From NCBI GenBank assembly GCA_910586315.1, contig CAJUIP010000003.1, positions 62,001 through 126,000 of the forward strand: DNA of 64,000 nucleotides. The letters are read 5' to 3'. The translations under genes were made by a program, and so were the position numbers. The notes under the pieces are model-generated. The model made no database searches. It had not been told where the DNA came from and saw only the letters and a list, made by a program, of their open reading frames with translations. The DNA is from an uncultured Lachnospiraceae bacterium. Its GTDB lineage: Bacteria > Bacillota > Clostridia > Lachnospirales > Lachnospiraceae. This document shows, one piece after another, positions 49,983-59,011 of this stretch (the first letter of the stretch is position 1; each line of letters begins with the position of its first letter).

Positions 49983-51254
49983 ATGTATCAGGTATCAGAA
50001 CGGACCAGAGCACAGTTTGAGAAGATGATGAGCCTGGAGCCGGTAAAGGAAGCTTTGCGCTTTATTGAGGAGGACCAGCCCAATGCGATAAGAGAGCAGA
50101 AAGAGCTGGTTGTCATTGAAGCGCCCACAGGCCAGGAGGAAGAACGCGCGAAGGTTTTTGCGGAAAAGTTTAAAGCTCTGGGACTGGAAGATGTACATAT
50201 TGACAGAGGCGGCAATGTGATTGGAATCCGAAAGGGAACCGGAAAGGGGCCCAAAGTATTAATTGAAGGCCATCTGGATACGGTTTTCCCCTTTGGAACC
50301 GTACAGGGAGTCGAAGAACGTGACGGCTTTTTATATGCCCCCGGAATCGGTGATGACACAAGAGCTCTGGCAATGCTTCTCTGTATGATCCGTGCGCTGA
50401 ACAAAACAGGAATCAGGACTGAAGGAGATATTGTTTTCGTAGGAACGTCGAGAGAAGAAGGCATGGGCGGACTTGGCGGCATGAAGGACTTCTTAAAGGA
50501 TAATACGGATATTGATATCTCCCTGAGTCTGGATAATAATGATATGAGCGCTCTGGTATATGAGGCCACGGGCGGAGAGACGTATGAAGTTAACTTTTAC
50601 GGGATTGGCGGCCACGCCTTTGGATGCTTCGGCGTAATGGCGCAGCCCATTCATGCGGCAGCCAGAGCAGTGGGAAAAATCGCGGATTTTGTGGTTCCAT
50701 CAGACCCTAAAACAAGCTTTTGCGTATCCAATTTCCATGGCGGTAACGACGCCGGAGTCCATGCGATTGCTCCAAAGGCCACAATTAAATTTAATTTCCG
50801 TTCCAACTCCCAGGAGGAGCTTTCCAAGTTAAGAGACAATATTTTCCGTGCAGTGGAGGAAGCCTGTCAGGAAGAGACAGAGCGCTGGGGAAAAGATACC
50901 ATTACATGGGATAAGAAGCTTTTATGCGATGTCCCCGGCGGTACGCAGGATGCCAATTCGCCTTTAGTCGAAACCGCCTATCTGGGCCTCACCTCACTCG
51001 GAGTAGAGCCGGTCTTCTACAAAGGCGGATGCACCAATGCAAACGTGGCAGTGGCAAAGGGAATTCCGGCTATCTGTATGGGACGTGCTTATGCGCCGGA
51101 TGAAAATTCAAAGAATATCATGAATCACAGTGTTCAGGAGAAATTTCCGATCGAAGGGGCATATAAGGCAATCCAGCAGGCCTTCATGGTGCTGATGATG
51201 GCGGCTGGAATTGAGGGGGAATTTCCTTCGGTTGTGGATCTTAAGCATAAATAG
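49983..51254 (+). CDS. M20-family peptidase
   Basis: A 423-residue M20 metallopeptidase of the tripeptidase/ArgE-DapE group. Motifs are LIEGHLDTVFPFG (near residue 90), GIGDDTRALAMLLC and GTSREEGMGGLGG (near 160); a dimerisation domain follows (FYGIGGHAFG). GGCTNANVAVAKGIPAICMG supplies the late zinc ligand region. It is cytoplasmic and would remove an amino acid from an imported short peptide. GGAGGG precedes the ATG and it is the first gene after dppF. Confidence 0.88.
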   Translation: MYQVSERTRAQFEKMMSLEPVKEALRFIEEDQPNAIREQKELVVIEAPTGQEEERAKVFAEKFKALGLEDVHIDRGGNVIGIRKGTGKGPKVLIEGHLDTVFPFGTVQGVEERDGFLYAPGIGDDTRALAMLLCMIRALNKTGIRTEGDIVFVGTSREEGMGGLGGMKDFLKDNTDIDISLSLDNNDMSALVYEATGGETYEVNFYGIGGHAFGCFGVMAQPIHAAARAVGKIADFVVPSDPKTSFCVSNFHGGNDAGVHAIAPKATIKFNFRSNSQEELSKLRDNIFRAVEEACQEETERWGKDTITWDKKLLCDVPGGTQDANSPLVETAYLGLTSLGVEPVFYKGGCTNANVAVAKGIPAICMGRAYAPDENSKNIMNHSVQEKFPIEGAYKAIQQAFMVLMMAAGIEGEFPSVVDLKHK

Positions 51255-51282
51255 AATATAAAAAACAGAATGGGGACAAAAA

Positions 51283-52581
51283 ATGAGCAAAACGAGTTTT
51301 ATTGCCACTGGTGACGCGTTTATTACGAGACGCTTTCCGAGGGGCGGTTATGAAGGTTTTGAAGAAGTCAGAGACTGTATCCAGAAGTATGATGTAAAAT
51401 TTTCCAACCTGGAGATGACCTTTCATGAGCAGGAAGGATACCCTGCCGCTTTTTCCGGCGGCACATGGGCGATGGCGGATCCCAGGACTCTGGATGATAT
51501 GAAATCCTACGGCTTTAATCTGTATAATACGGCCAACAACCATTCCTGTGATTACAGTCATGGGGGCGTTCTTGGAACGATCCGCCATCTGAAAGAAAGA
51601 GACATGATCTTTGCCGGAACGGGAAGGAATCTTGGAGATGCGTCAAAGCCGTGCTATCTGGAAGTGAAGAATGCAAGAGTGGCATTAATCGGCGCTTCGG
51701 CAACCTTCCACGAATCCGGAATGGCCGGCGGACAGACGGCAGATATGCAGGGAAGGCCGGGTTTGAATCCGCTGAGATTTGAGACCATTTACCATGTATG
51801 CAGGGAAAACTTCAAAAAAGTGGAAGAGCTGGCGGCGGTAACAAAGGTCAATGCCTCCATGGAAAACTCCGTAAAGAACGGATATAAAAATCCTCCGGAA
51901 GAGGGAACACTTCCTTTTGGACAGTATATGTTTGTTCTGGACGAGAAAGACTGGATTGAAAGCAGGCCGCTCGAGACAGACATGATCCGCATTGAAAAAG
52001 AAATTGAGGAGGCGAGGAAGCAGGCAGACGTGGTTCTCGTAAGTATCCACGCCCATGAGACGGATACGGAAAATACAAAAGTGCCGGCAATGTTTCTGGA
52101 AACCTTCGGAAGACGCTGCATCGATGCCGGCGCGGATGCCATGATCGGCCATGGTCCTCATGAGCTGCGCGGTATCGAAATATACAAAGGAAAACCGATC
52201 TTTTACAGCCTTGGCAATTTCCTGTTTGAGACGGAAACCGTGGATCTGCAGCCGTACGACGCTTACTTAAACCGCCATATGCCACTGGATACGAAGGTAG
52301 GTACCTATATGGACGACCGCAGCAAAAACGGAACCACGGGCTATGGAGTGCTGCCGGAGATCTGGACCTCTGTGATGGCAGGCTGGACCATGGAGGATGG
52401 AAAGGTGACGAAAATCGAACTTTATCCAATCTCTCTGGGGATGGAGCGGGTGCGCTCCCAGAAAGGTGTTCCTGTGATGACGGGAGACGAGGAAGTGCTG
52501 AAATATCTTGCAGGCCTGTCCGCCCCCTATGGAACAGAAATTAAGATTGAGAACGGTGTCGGCTGTATTTACATGAAATAA
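51283..52581 (+). CDS. CapA-family metallophosphatase-like protein
   Basis: A 432-residue protein of the CapA/PgsA calcineurin-like family. Metal-site-like motifs are IATGDAFITR (N-terminal), FSNLEMTF, NTANNHSCDYSHGG (NxH), VSIHAHETD and GHGPHELRGIEIYKGKPIFYSLGNFLFE. CapA proteins are known from poly-gamma-glutamate synthesis and are usually membrane anchored; this one has no signal or membrane segment and sits in a catabolic operon, so a cytoplasmic hydrolase role is likelier. The ribosome site is weak (GGGGAC). Confidence 0.82.
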   Translation: MSKTSFIATGDAFITRRFPRGGYEGFEEVRDCIQKYDVKFSNLEMTFHEQEGYPAAFSGGTWAMADPRTLDDMKSYGFNLYNTANNHSCDYSHGGVLGTIRHLKERDMIFAGTGRNLGDASKPCYLEVKNARVALIGASATFHESGMAGGQTADMQGRPGLNPLRFETIYHVCRENFKKVEELAAVTKVNASMENSVKNGYKNPPEEGTLPFGQYMFVLDEKDWIESRPLETDMIRIEKEIEEARKQADVVLVSIHAHETDTENTKVPAMFLETFGRRCIDAGADAMIGHGPHELRGIEIYKGKPIFYSLGNFLFETETVDLQPYDAYLNRHMPLDTKVGTYMDDRSKNGTTGYGVLPEIWTSVMAGWTMEDGKVTKIELYPISLGMERVRSQKGVPVMTGDEEVLKYLAGLSAPYGTEIKIENGVGCIYMK

Positions 52582-52612
52582 TTGACATGAAAGAATTGAC
52601 ATGAAAGAATGG
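52571..52612 (+). repeat. 14-bp tandem triplication after the capA-like gene
   Basis: Three near-identical units of 14 bases (ACATGAAATAATTG, ACATGAAAGAATTG, ACATGAAAGAATGG) run head to tail, and the first contains the stop codon of the CapA-like gene. Confidence 0.75.
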
Positions 52613-52657
52613 AAGCAGTATGGCTATGGAAATTAGGGAAAAGCGAGGAAAATTCAC

Positions 52658-54076
52658 ATGAACCGAATAGATAAGGCAAACCAGTATCTGTTTGAAGAGC
52701 TGGTGAAGCATATCAGAATGCAGAGCGAGGCTGCGGGAATCGCAGTGGCGATTGTCGATGCGGACGGAAATACACAGTACGAGAAGTATTTCGGTTACCG
52801 TGATACCGAAAAGAAGCTTCCGATGGATGAGAATACGATTTTCGGCTTGGCGTCTGTGACAAAGTCTTTTGTGGCATTATCCATCATGCAGCTTTATGAA
52901 AAGGGAGTGCTCGATCTGGACGACCCGGTGAGCAAGTACATTCCTGAATTTACAAACAGGAATCAGGAGACCGTAAAGATTCGTCACTTTTTAAGCCACA
53001 GCGCGGGATTCTTCCCGGTTCACAGGACGGTGGTGAAGGAGATTGCCGGGGAACTGGGCCTTACAGAAGAAAAAGACGGAGATCTGGCATACAGCGACGC
53101 GCTTGCGGCGGCAGGCGTAAAGAAAGTGGCAGAGCAGCTGGACGCTCAGACCAGGGAAAACGGACTGATTGGGCGGCCGGGCGATTACATGAGCTACTGC
53201 AACGACGGCTTCGGGCTTCTTTCTGAAATTGTACACCGTGTCGGCGGCGAGCCGTCCTTTGCGGATTATGTAAAGAAAAATATTCTGGCTCCTTTAGGAA
53301 TGGAGCGGAGCGGATGCGATTACAGGCGTCCGAGACTGGATGAAAATGCCGCCGTGCTGTATAAAAAGAGAAACGGCGTTATGGAAGCTTCCAGAGATTA
53401 CTATGATAATGCCTTTGCTCTGGGCGGGGCAGGTTCCATGAAATCCACGATTGCAGATATGAAACAGATTCTTTCCATGTACCTGAACCATGGAAAGGGA
53501 CAGAACGGAGAACGGATTCTTTCCATGGAAGGCATTATGGCTATGTGCAGACCGAGAATCGAGTATCGGCCGGAGAGCTTTTACTGCTATGGGCTGGCTA
53601 CGAAAATGCTGGACGATTTGACGATTGTGGAACACGGAGGAAGCCTTACGGGCGTCTCCTCTAACCTTTCCTGGTCCTATGGCACAGGAGCCGGCGTCGT
53701 GGTGCTCTGCAATACGTCCGACGTTCCGGTTTCCGTGATCGCAGACGCGGCCATGCGGATGTATCATGGCAGAAATCCCATAGAGGATAGGAGCGTGTAC
53801 GCAGAAAATCCGTGGACGGAAACCACAAAGAAAGAAGCGTGCGGCCATTATGTGTCAAAGGAAGACACGGAAATCGAGATTCAAAACGAAAATGGCGGGA
53901 TTGCTGTTCTTGTGGACGGACAGGAAAAGCCGTTTGTCATGGTTCAGGAGTGCCTTGGCATTGTCCGCGGCTACATAAAGGATGCGTATCTGAAGCTGTT
54001 TAAGGATGCGGACGGCCATGTGTTCGCTGTGGGCTACGGCGGGCGTATGCTGCCGAGAGTGAGCGGGCAGAAATAA
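52658..54076 (+). CDS. beta-lactamase-fold serine hydrolase, operon 2
   Basis: A 472-residue paralogue of the operon 1 hydrolase, with SVTK (Ser66, Lys69), YCN (Tyr180 to Asn182) and HGGSLTG replacing KTG. A C-terminal beta-rich domain follows (residues about 370-470). No export signal is present. The YxN tyrosine and the nucleophile are intact, so it should be active. Relatives include D-aminopeptidases and esterases EstB; the cytoplasmic location and transporter context favour peptide or amide hydrolysis. AGGAAAA lies before the ATG. Confidence 0.88.
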   Translation: MNRIDKANQYLFEELVKHIRMQSEAAGIAVAIVDADGNTQYEKYFGYRDTEKKLPMDENTIFGLASVTKSFVALSIMQLYEKGVLDLDDPVSKYIPEFTNRNQETVKIRHFLSHSAGFFPVHRTVVKEIAGELGLTEEKDGDLAYSDALAAAGVKKVAEQLDAQTRENGLIGRPGDYMSYCNDGFGLLSEIVHRVGGEPSFADYVKKNILAPLGMERSGCDYRRPRLDENAAVLYKKRNGVMEASRDYYDNAFALGGAGSMKSTIADMKQILSMYLNHGKGQNGERILSMEGIMAMCRPRIEYRPESFYCYGLATKMLDDLTIVEHGGSLTGVSSNLSWSYGTGAGVVVLCNTSDVPVSVIADAAMRMYHGRNPIEDRSVYAENPWTETTKKEACGHYVSKEDTEIEIQNENGGIAVLVDGQEKPFVMVQECLGIVRGYIKDAYLKLFKDADGHVFAVGYGGRMLPRVSGQK

Positions 54077-54093
54077 CAGAGAAAAGGATGTAA

Positions 54094-54172
54094 TGGTTTA
54101 AAGGGTATCCGGGTTGTTGTGAAGAATCATAACAGTTTAGGGTGTATCTGAATTGTTGCCAAGAATCAAATA
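54094..54172 (+). repeat. 39-bp imperfect tandem duplication
   Basis: Two diverged units with a 39-base period start near 54096 and 54135 (GTTTAAAGGGTATC and GTTTAGGGTGTATC), each ending AAGAATCA. They fill the gap between the serine hydrolase and the next M20 gene. Confidence 0.6.
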
Positions 54173-54186
54173 TGGAGGGAAAACAT

Positions 54187-55500
54187 ATGGATGTTTATGG
54201 GCAGATTACGGCAATGGCCGATGAAATGAAGGGCGACCTTGTGGCGCAGCGGCGCGATTTTCACAAGTATGCGGAAAAAGGCTGGTTTGAGATGCGTACG
54301 TCTTCCATTATTGCAAGAAAGCTGACGGAAATGGGCTATGAAGTCCTGGTGGGAGAGAAGGTGTGCAAAAAAGATGCCAGAATGGGCGTACCTTCTGAGG
54401 AAGAACTTGAGGAGCAGTACGCACGTGCTGTCGCCCAGGGGGCAGACCCGGAGTTTGTGAAATATACAAAGGGCGGCATGACCGGGGTGATTGGCATTTT
54501 ACGGTGCGGCGAGGGCCCCACGGTCGCTATGCGTTTTGACATTGACGCTCTTGGCGTGTTTGAGGAAAAGGATCCGTCTCACCGTCCTGCATGCGAGGGC
54601 TTCGCCTCTGTAAACGAAGGCTTTATGCACGCCTGCGGTCATGACGGCCACGGAACCATCGGCCTCGGTGTGGCAAAAGTTTTAATGTCTATAAAAGACT
54701 CTCTTCATGGAACCATCAAGCTGATTTTCCAGCCGGCAGAGGAGGGAGTACGCGGGGCAAAGGCCATCGTTGAGAACGGCCATCTGGATGGTGTGGACTA
54801 CCTGATTGGTTCTCACGTATCAGATAAAAAGGAGGACGACCCGGCGGTGGTAATTCCGGGAAGCCACGGCTCTCTTGCCACAACAAAATATGACGTATAT
54901 TTCCACGGCGTGTCTGCCCATGCAGGCGGCTCTCCGGAGAAGGGAAAAAATGTCATGCTGGCAGTGGGAACGGCGATTTTAAATCTCTATGCGATTCCCC
55001 GTAATTCGGCCGGAATGTCCCGCATTAATGTGGGTACCGTGGAGGCCGGAAGCGGAAGAAATGTTATCGCGGATATTGCAAAAATGGAAATCGAAGTCCG
55101 CGGAGAGACCACGGAAATCAACCAGTATATGGAAGAATACGCGAAGAATGTGATCGAGGGGGCAGCGAAAATGCATGGCTGCACCTGCGAAATGAAGGTA
55201 ATGGGTTCTGCGTATTCCCTTACAAGCGACCAGGCCCTTATGGACCGTGTGAGGAGGGTATGTGAAGAGAACTTGAAACTTCCGGTATCAGAAACCACGA
55301 GCAGCAGAAACGGGGGAAGCGAGGATGTTTCCTATATGATGCGCCGTGTCCAGGAGCAGGGAGGACAGGCGACATTCATGCGGATTCTTACGAAAGAGTC
55401 AGCTCCGGGGCATAACCGCCGCTTTGATTTTGACGAGCAGGCGCTGCCTAATGCAGTGAAGATTTTCTGCGGAACCGTTTATGATATTCTCGGAAAGTAA
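54187..55500 (+). CDS. M20-family amidohydrolase (IAL/HipO-like)
   Basis: A 437-residue amidohydrolase. Its metal motifs are HACGHDGHGTIGLGVAKVL (near residue 150) and FQPAEEGVRGAKAI (near 185), with HGVSAHAGGSPEKGKNV in the lid domain. The C-terminal GSEDVSYMMRRVQEQGG and APGHNRRFDFDE carry further ligands. Relatives remove acyl groups from amino acids or indole-acetyl amino acids. An insertion near residues 60-95 lengthens it. GGAGGG is eight bases before ATG 54187. It ends operon 2, followed by a strong terminator. Confidence 0.88.
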   Translation: MDVYGQITAMADEMKGDLVAQRRDFHKYAEKGWFEMRTSSIIARKLTEMGYEVLVGEKVCKKDARMGVPSEEELEEQYARAVAQGADPEFVKYTKGGMTGVIGILRCGEGPTVAMRFDIDALGVFEEKDPSHRPACEGFASVNEGFMHACGHDGHGTIGLGVAKVLMSIKDSLHGTIKLIFQPAEEGVRGAKAIVENGHLDGVDYLIGSHVSDKKEDDPAVVIPGSHGSLATTKYDVYFHGVSAHAGGSPEKGKNVMLAVGTAILNLYAIPRNSAGMSRINVGTVEAGSGRNVIADIAKMEIEVRGETTEINQYMEEYAKNVIEGAAKMHGCTCEMKVMGSAYSLTSDQALMDRVRRVCEENLKLPVSETTSSRNGGSEDVSYMMRRVQEQGGQATFMRILTKESAPGHNRRFDFDEQALPNAVKIFCGTVYDILGK

Positions 55501-55520
55501 CGAGGAAGAAAAAATGCGCC

Positions 55521-55568
55521 AGTGGGCAGGGTATTGCTTGAACCAATACCCTGCCCACTTTGTTTTTC
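55521..55568 (+). terminator. strong terminator of operon 2
   Basis: AGTGGGCAGGGTATTG (55521-55536) and CAATACCCTGCCCACT (55544-55559) form a perfect 16-bp stem with a seven-base loop, followed by TTGTTTTT. Confidence 0.92.
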
Positions 55569-55709
55569 CACTATTGTAAAATAAAGCTGCAAATTACTGA
55601 CAGGGTGCCCTCTCCCGTAAAGTGTGACGTATAAAACGGTGAAAGCCACATTAGAATTCCATTACCAAATTTCGTGAAAAACACAAAAAATGGGAGTGAA
55701 ATATTTTGC

Positions 55710-55845
55710 AACAGCCTCGTTGAAGTCCAGTTCATGCCATGATTTGAAGAGGTATTGAATCGCCTGCTTCGTATAAACAATATTGATGTATATATAACGG
55801 GAAGTAATTCAAAATTGTTGTCCAGCGACATCATAACTGAGTTTT
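55710..55845 (+). pseudogene. remnant of a DUF4143/AAA_14 ATPase
   Basis: In one frame the sequence reads LVEVQFMP, a TGA stop, then FEEVLNRLLRINNIDVYITGSNSKLLSSDIITEF. This matches the Walker B to sensor region of AAA_14/DUF4143 ATPases (typically LDEIQ, then GSNSKLLS). Both ends are missing and an internal stop replaces a probable glycine codon. The rest of 55569-56140 holds no recognisable gene; the open frame continues to 55970 without family resemblance. The stretch is AT-rich. Confidence 0.6.
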
Positions 55846-56059
55846 TAAAGTACATTGTTGAGCACAGAAGCAAATCTTCCGCAAACTGTGACGCACAGCT
55901 GGCTGAAATCAGGTTACATTTGTTGATGATGGTGCAGAATATTGGTAGAAAATGGAAGGAAAAGACATAAGATGTGAAATTACGGAAGCTTTTTTGACAA
56001 AATCAGGTGCAAAATATCAGAAAATACACAAAAACAGGCTTAAATCTGATAAAAATTTG

Positions 56060-56088
56060 TTCACATTTTCCAAAAAATGTGCTATAAT
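56060..56088 (+). promoter_or_regulatory. sigma-A promoter of glgCD
   Basis: TTCACA (56060-56065) and a perfect TATAAT (56083-56088) are 17 bases apart, giving a start near 56095, about 55 bases before glgC. Confidence 0.7.
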
Positions 56089-56148
56089 AATTACACCAGC
56101 TATACGTAAACAGTGTATGGGACAAAATGAGCAGCAAGAGGTGATATC

Positions 56149-57423
56149 ATGGTTAAAAAAGAAATGATAGCAATGCTGTTGGCAGGAGGTCAAGGAAGCC
56201 GCCTTGGAGTTTTGACGCAGAAAGTGGCAAAGCCGGCAGTATCATTTGGCGGAAAGTACAGAATAATTGATTTTCCACTTAGCAACTGCATTAATTCCGG
56301 TGTTGATACCGTCGGAGTTCTGACCCAGTACCAACCGTTGCGTTTGAACGCGCATATCGGGATTGGTATACCGTGGGATCTGGATCGAAATGTGGGAGGC
56401 GTTACGATTCTTCCGCCCTACGAGAAAAGTAAGGGCAGTGACTGGTATACGGGAACTGCCAATGCGATTTACCAGAACTTGGAGTATATGGAATCTTACA
56501 ATCCGGAATACGTTCTGATTCTTTCCGGTGATCACATCTACAAAATGGACTATGAGGTAATGCTTGAATACCACAAGGCCAACAATGCGGATGTGACAAT
56601 CGCGGCCATGCCCGTTCCAATGGAGGAGGCAAGCCGGTTTGGCATTCTCATTACGGATGATACCAATAAGATTACGGAATTTGAGGAAAAACCGGCGCAG
56701 CCCAGAAGCAATCTGGCGTCCATGGGCATTTACATCTTCAGCTGGAAGGTGTTAAAGGAAGCTCTGGTGAAATTAAAGGACGAGCCAGGGTGCGATTTTG
56801 GTAAACATATTATCCCTTACTGCCATTCCGGCGGAAGCCGTATATTTGCATATGAATATAACGGATATTGGAAAGACGTTGGAACTCTTGGTTCTTATTG
56901 GGAAGCCAATATGGAATTAATTGATATTATCCCGGAATTCAATCTTTATGAAGAATACTGGAAAATTTACACAAAAAGCGACAGAATTCCTCCCCAGTAC
57001 ATCTCTGCCGATGCAAAGGTAGGAAAGTGCATTATCGGTGAGGGTACAGAGATTTACGGTGAGGTAACTAATTCTGTAATCGGTTCCGGCGTTATCATTG
57101 AGCCGGGCGCCGTGATAAGAGACTCTATTATTATGCAGGATTCTGTGGTCGGTGCGGGCGCCGTGGTGGAGAAAGCCATTGTGGCAGAGGACGTTAAGGT
57201 AGGCGCGGGAGCGCACCTTGGGGTCGGAGAATATGCCGCCAGTAAATATGATCCGAAGGTATACCAGTTTGATCTGGTGATCGTGGGCGAACATTCTGTG
57301 ATTCCTGAGGGAGTCGAAATCGGGAAGAATACAGCAATTTCAGGCGTGACGGCAGCAGAGGACTACCAGGACGGCAGGCTCGAAAGTGGCGGTTACATAG
57401 TAAAGGCAGGTGGAAACGTATGA
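56149..57423 (+). CDS. glgC: glucose-1-phosphate adenylyltransferase
   Basis: A 424-residue ADP-glucose pyrophosphorylase, which makes ADP-glucose from glucose-1-phosphate and ATP for glycogen. Landmarks are AMLLAGGQGSRLGVLTQKVAKPAVSFGGKYRIIDFPLSNC at the start, GTANAIYQNL, SGDHIYKMDY and ITEFEEKPAQP. A C-terminal left-handed beta-helix is formed by hexapeptide repeats (VIGSGVIIEPGAVIRDSIIM). GlgC in Firmicutes works with GlgD. The stop overlaps the GlgD start (ATGA). A GAGGTG ribosome site precedes the ATG. Confidence 0.96.
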   Translation: MVKKEMIAMLLAGGQGSRLGVLTQKVAKPAVSFGGKYRIIDFPLSNCINSGVDTVGVLTQYQPLRLNAHIGIGIPWDLDRNVGGVTILPPYEKSKGSDWYTGTANAIYQNLEYMESYNPEYVLILSGDHIYKMDYEVMLEYHKANNADVTIAAMPVPMEEASRFGILITDDTNKITEFEEKPAQPRSNLASMGIYIFSWKVLKEALVKLKDEPGCDFGKHIIPYCHSGGSRIFAYEYNGYWKDVGTLGSYWEANMELIDIIPEFNLYEEYWKIYTKSDRIPPQYISADAKVGKCIIGEGTEIYGEVTNSVIGSGVIIEPGAVIRDSIIMQDSVVGAGAVVEKAIVAEDVKVGAGAHLGVGEYAASKYDPKVYQFDLVIVGEHSVIPEGVEIGKNTAISGVTAAEDYQDGRLESGGYIVKAGGNV

Positions 57424-58541
57424 GAGCAATCGGTATTGTTTTAGCGGGCGGCAACAGCAAGCGCATGCGGGAGCTTTCCAGAAAAAGAGCGATTGCCGCA
57501 ATGCCAATTGCGGGAAGTTTTCGGAGCGTTGATTTTGCTTTGAGCAATATGAGCAACTCCCATATTCAGAGCGTTGCGGTTTTGACGCAGTATAATTCCC
57601 GCTCTTTGAATGAACATTTAAGTTCCTCCAAATGGTGGGATTTTGGAAGAAAACAGGGAGGTATGTATGTGTTTACCCCAACCATCACCGCGGAACACAG
57701 TGACTGGTACCGGGGAACCGCGGATGCTCTCTACCAGAATCTTGATTTCTTAAAGAAAAGCCACGAGCCGTATGTGGTAATCGCAGCCGGCGACGGAATC
57801 TATAAACTTGATTATAATAAGGTGCTGGAGTACCATATCGAGAAAAAGGCGGATATCACAATTGTATGCAAAGATATGCCGGCCGATGTGGATGTGACTA
57901 GATTCGGTATCGTAAAGACCAACACGGATGGAAGAATTCTGGAATTCGAAGAAAAGCCCATGGTCGCAGATTCCACCACTATCTCCTGCGGTATTTACGT
58001 GATTCGCCGCCGTCAGCTCATCGAGATGATTGAGCGCTGTGCAAATGAAGACCGCTATGATTTTGTACAGGATATTCTGGTACGCTATAAAAATTTGAAA
58101 CGGATTTATGCCTACAAACTGGAATCCTATTGGAGCAATATTGCTTCCGTGAAATCCTACTATCAGACAAACATGGATTTCTTAAAACCGGAGGTCCGCA
58201 ATTACTTCTATAAAGAGTATCCAGACATTTATTCCAAAGTGGATGATCTGCCCCCGGCTAAATACAATCCCGGAGCGGTTGTCAAAAACAGTCTTGTTTC
58301 CAGCGGCTGCATTTTAAACGGTATTGTGGAAAATTCTGTGTTGTTTAAAAAGGTTTACATTGGGAACAACTGTGTGATTAAGAACTCGATTATTCTGAAT
58401 GACGTTTACATTGGGGACAATACAGTCGTTGAGAATTGTATTGTGGAAAGCCGCGATACCATCCGCGCCAATACCACATATATCGGGCAGCCGGACGACA
58501 TAAAAATTGTTGTCGAAAAGAACGAGAGATATACATTATAA
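57420..58541 (+). CDS. glgD: glycogen biosynthesis protein GlgD
   Basis: A 373-residue GlgC paralogue, shorter at the C-terminus. It starts MRAIGIVLAGGNSKRMRELSRKRAIAAMPIAGSFRSVDFALSN, so the catalytic and activator residues of GlgC are altered, in keeping with a regulatory subunit. GTADALYQNLDF and a beta-helix end (VYIGNNCVIKNSIILNDVYIGDNTVV) remain. It forms a heteromer with GlgC and raises its activity. It overlaps glgC by four bases. Confidence 0.95.
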   Translation: MRAIGIVLAGGNSKRMRELSRKRAIAAMPIAGSFRSVDFALSNMSNSHIQSVAVLTQYNSRSLNEHLSSSKWWDFGRKQGGMYVFTPTITAEHSDWYRGTADALYQNLDFLKKSHEPYVVIAAGDGIYKLDYNKVLEYHIEKKADITIVCKDMPADVDVTRFGIVKTNTDGRILEFEEKPMVADSTTISCGIYVIRRRQLIEMIERCANEDRYDFVQDILVRYKNLKRIYAYKLESYWSNIASVKSYYQTNMDFLKPEVRNYFYKEYPDIYSKVDDLPPAKYNPGAVVKNSLVSSGCILNGIVENSVLFKKVYIGNNCVIKNSIILNDVYIGDNTVVENCIVESRDTIRANTTYIGQPDDIKIVVEKNERYTL

Positions 58542-58580
58542 AGATTCATAGTAAGGCTGTATGAATCGGGGAGGTTATTT

Positions 58581-58856
58581 ATGCAGGTAACAGATGTACG
58601 CGTGAGAAAGATCGAAAAAGAGGGAAAAATGAAGGCGATTGTTTCCATTACATTGGATAATGAATTTGTAATTCATGATATCAAGGTAATTGAGGGGGAA
58701 AAGGGGCTGTTCATTGCGATGCCAAGCAGGAAAGCCGCTGATGGGGAATATCGCGATATCGCTCATCCGATTAATTCCGGCACCCGCGATATGATTCAGA
58801 ATGTGATTCTCAATAAATATGAAACTACAACGTTGGAAGCGGCGCAGGAGGAATAA
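58581..58856 (+). CDS. spoVG: septation/sporulation regulator SpoVG
   Basis: A 91-residue SpoVG protein (MQVTDVRVRKIEKEGKMKAIVSITLDNEFVIHDIKVIEGEKGLFIAMPSRK, then YRDIAHPINSGTRDMIQ). SpoVG is a small DNA- and RNA-binding regulator affecting septation, sporulation and envelope genes. GGGAGG precedes the ATG. It follows glgD by 39 bases and ends before a strong terminator. Confidence 0.96.
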   Translation: MQVTDVRVRKIEKEGKMKAIVSITLDNEFVIHDIKVIEGEKGLFIAMPSRKAADGEYRDIAHPINSGTRDMIQNVILNKYETTTLEAAQEE

Positions 58857-58885
58857 ATACGCATATTCCTACCGTTGGTGAATTT

Positions 58886-58955
58886 AAAAGCTGCCTCCCC
58901 CCGTGATGCAGACGGTATATTATCGTACTGTTCATGGGAGGAGGCAGCTTTTTTG
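58886..58955 (+). terminator. terminator after spoVG
   Basis: AAGCTGCCTCC (58888-58898) pairs with GGAGGCAGCTT (58940-58950), with partial pairing inside, and a run of T follows. Confidence 0.85.
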
Positions 58956-58965
58956 AAATAAAAAC

Positions 58966-58994
58966 TGGACATTTCCATCAACAGGCTTTATAAT
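58966..58994 (+). promoter_or_regulatory. promoter of the B12-regulated transporter operon
   Basis: TGGACA (58966-58971), 17 bases, TATAAT (58989-58994), directly upstream of the cobalamin riboswitch. Confidence 0.65.
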
Positions 58995-59011
58995 CGAGAC
59001 AATAAAATAAA

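Noticed and set aside
51283..52581. CapA-like gene as evidence of capsule or poly-gamma-glutamate synthesis
   Set aside because: There are no capB or capC partners and no membrane anchor, and the gene lies in a hydrolase/importer operon.
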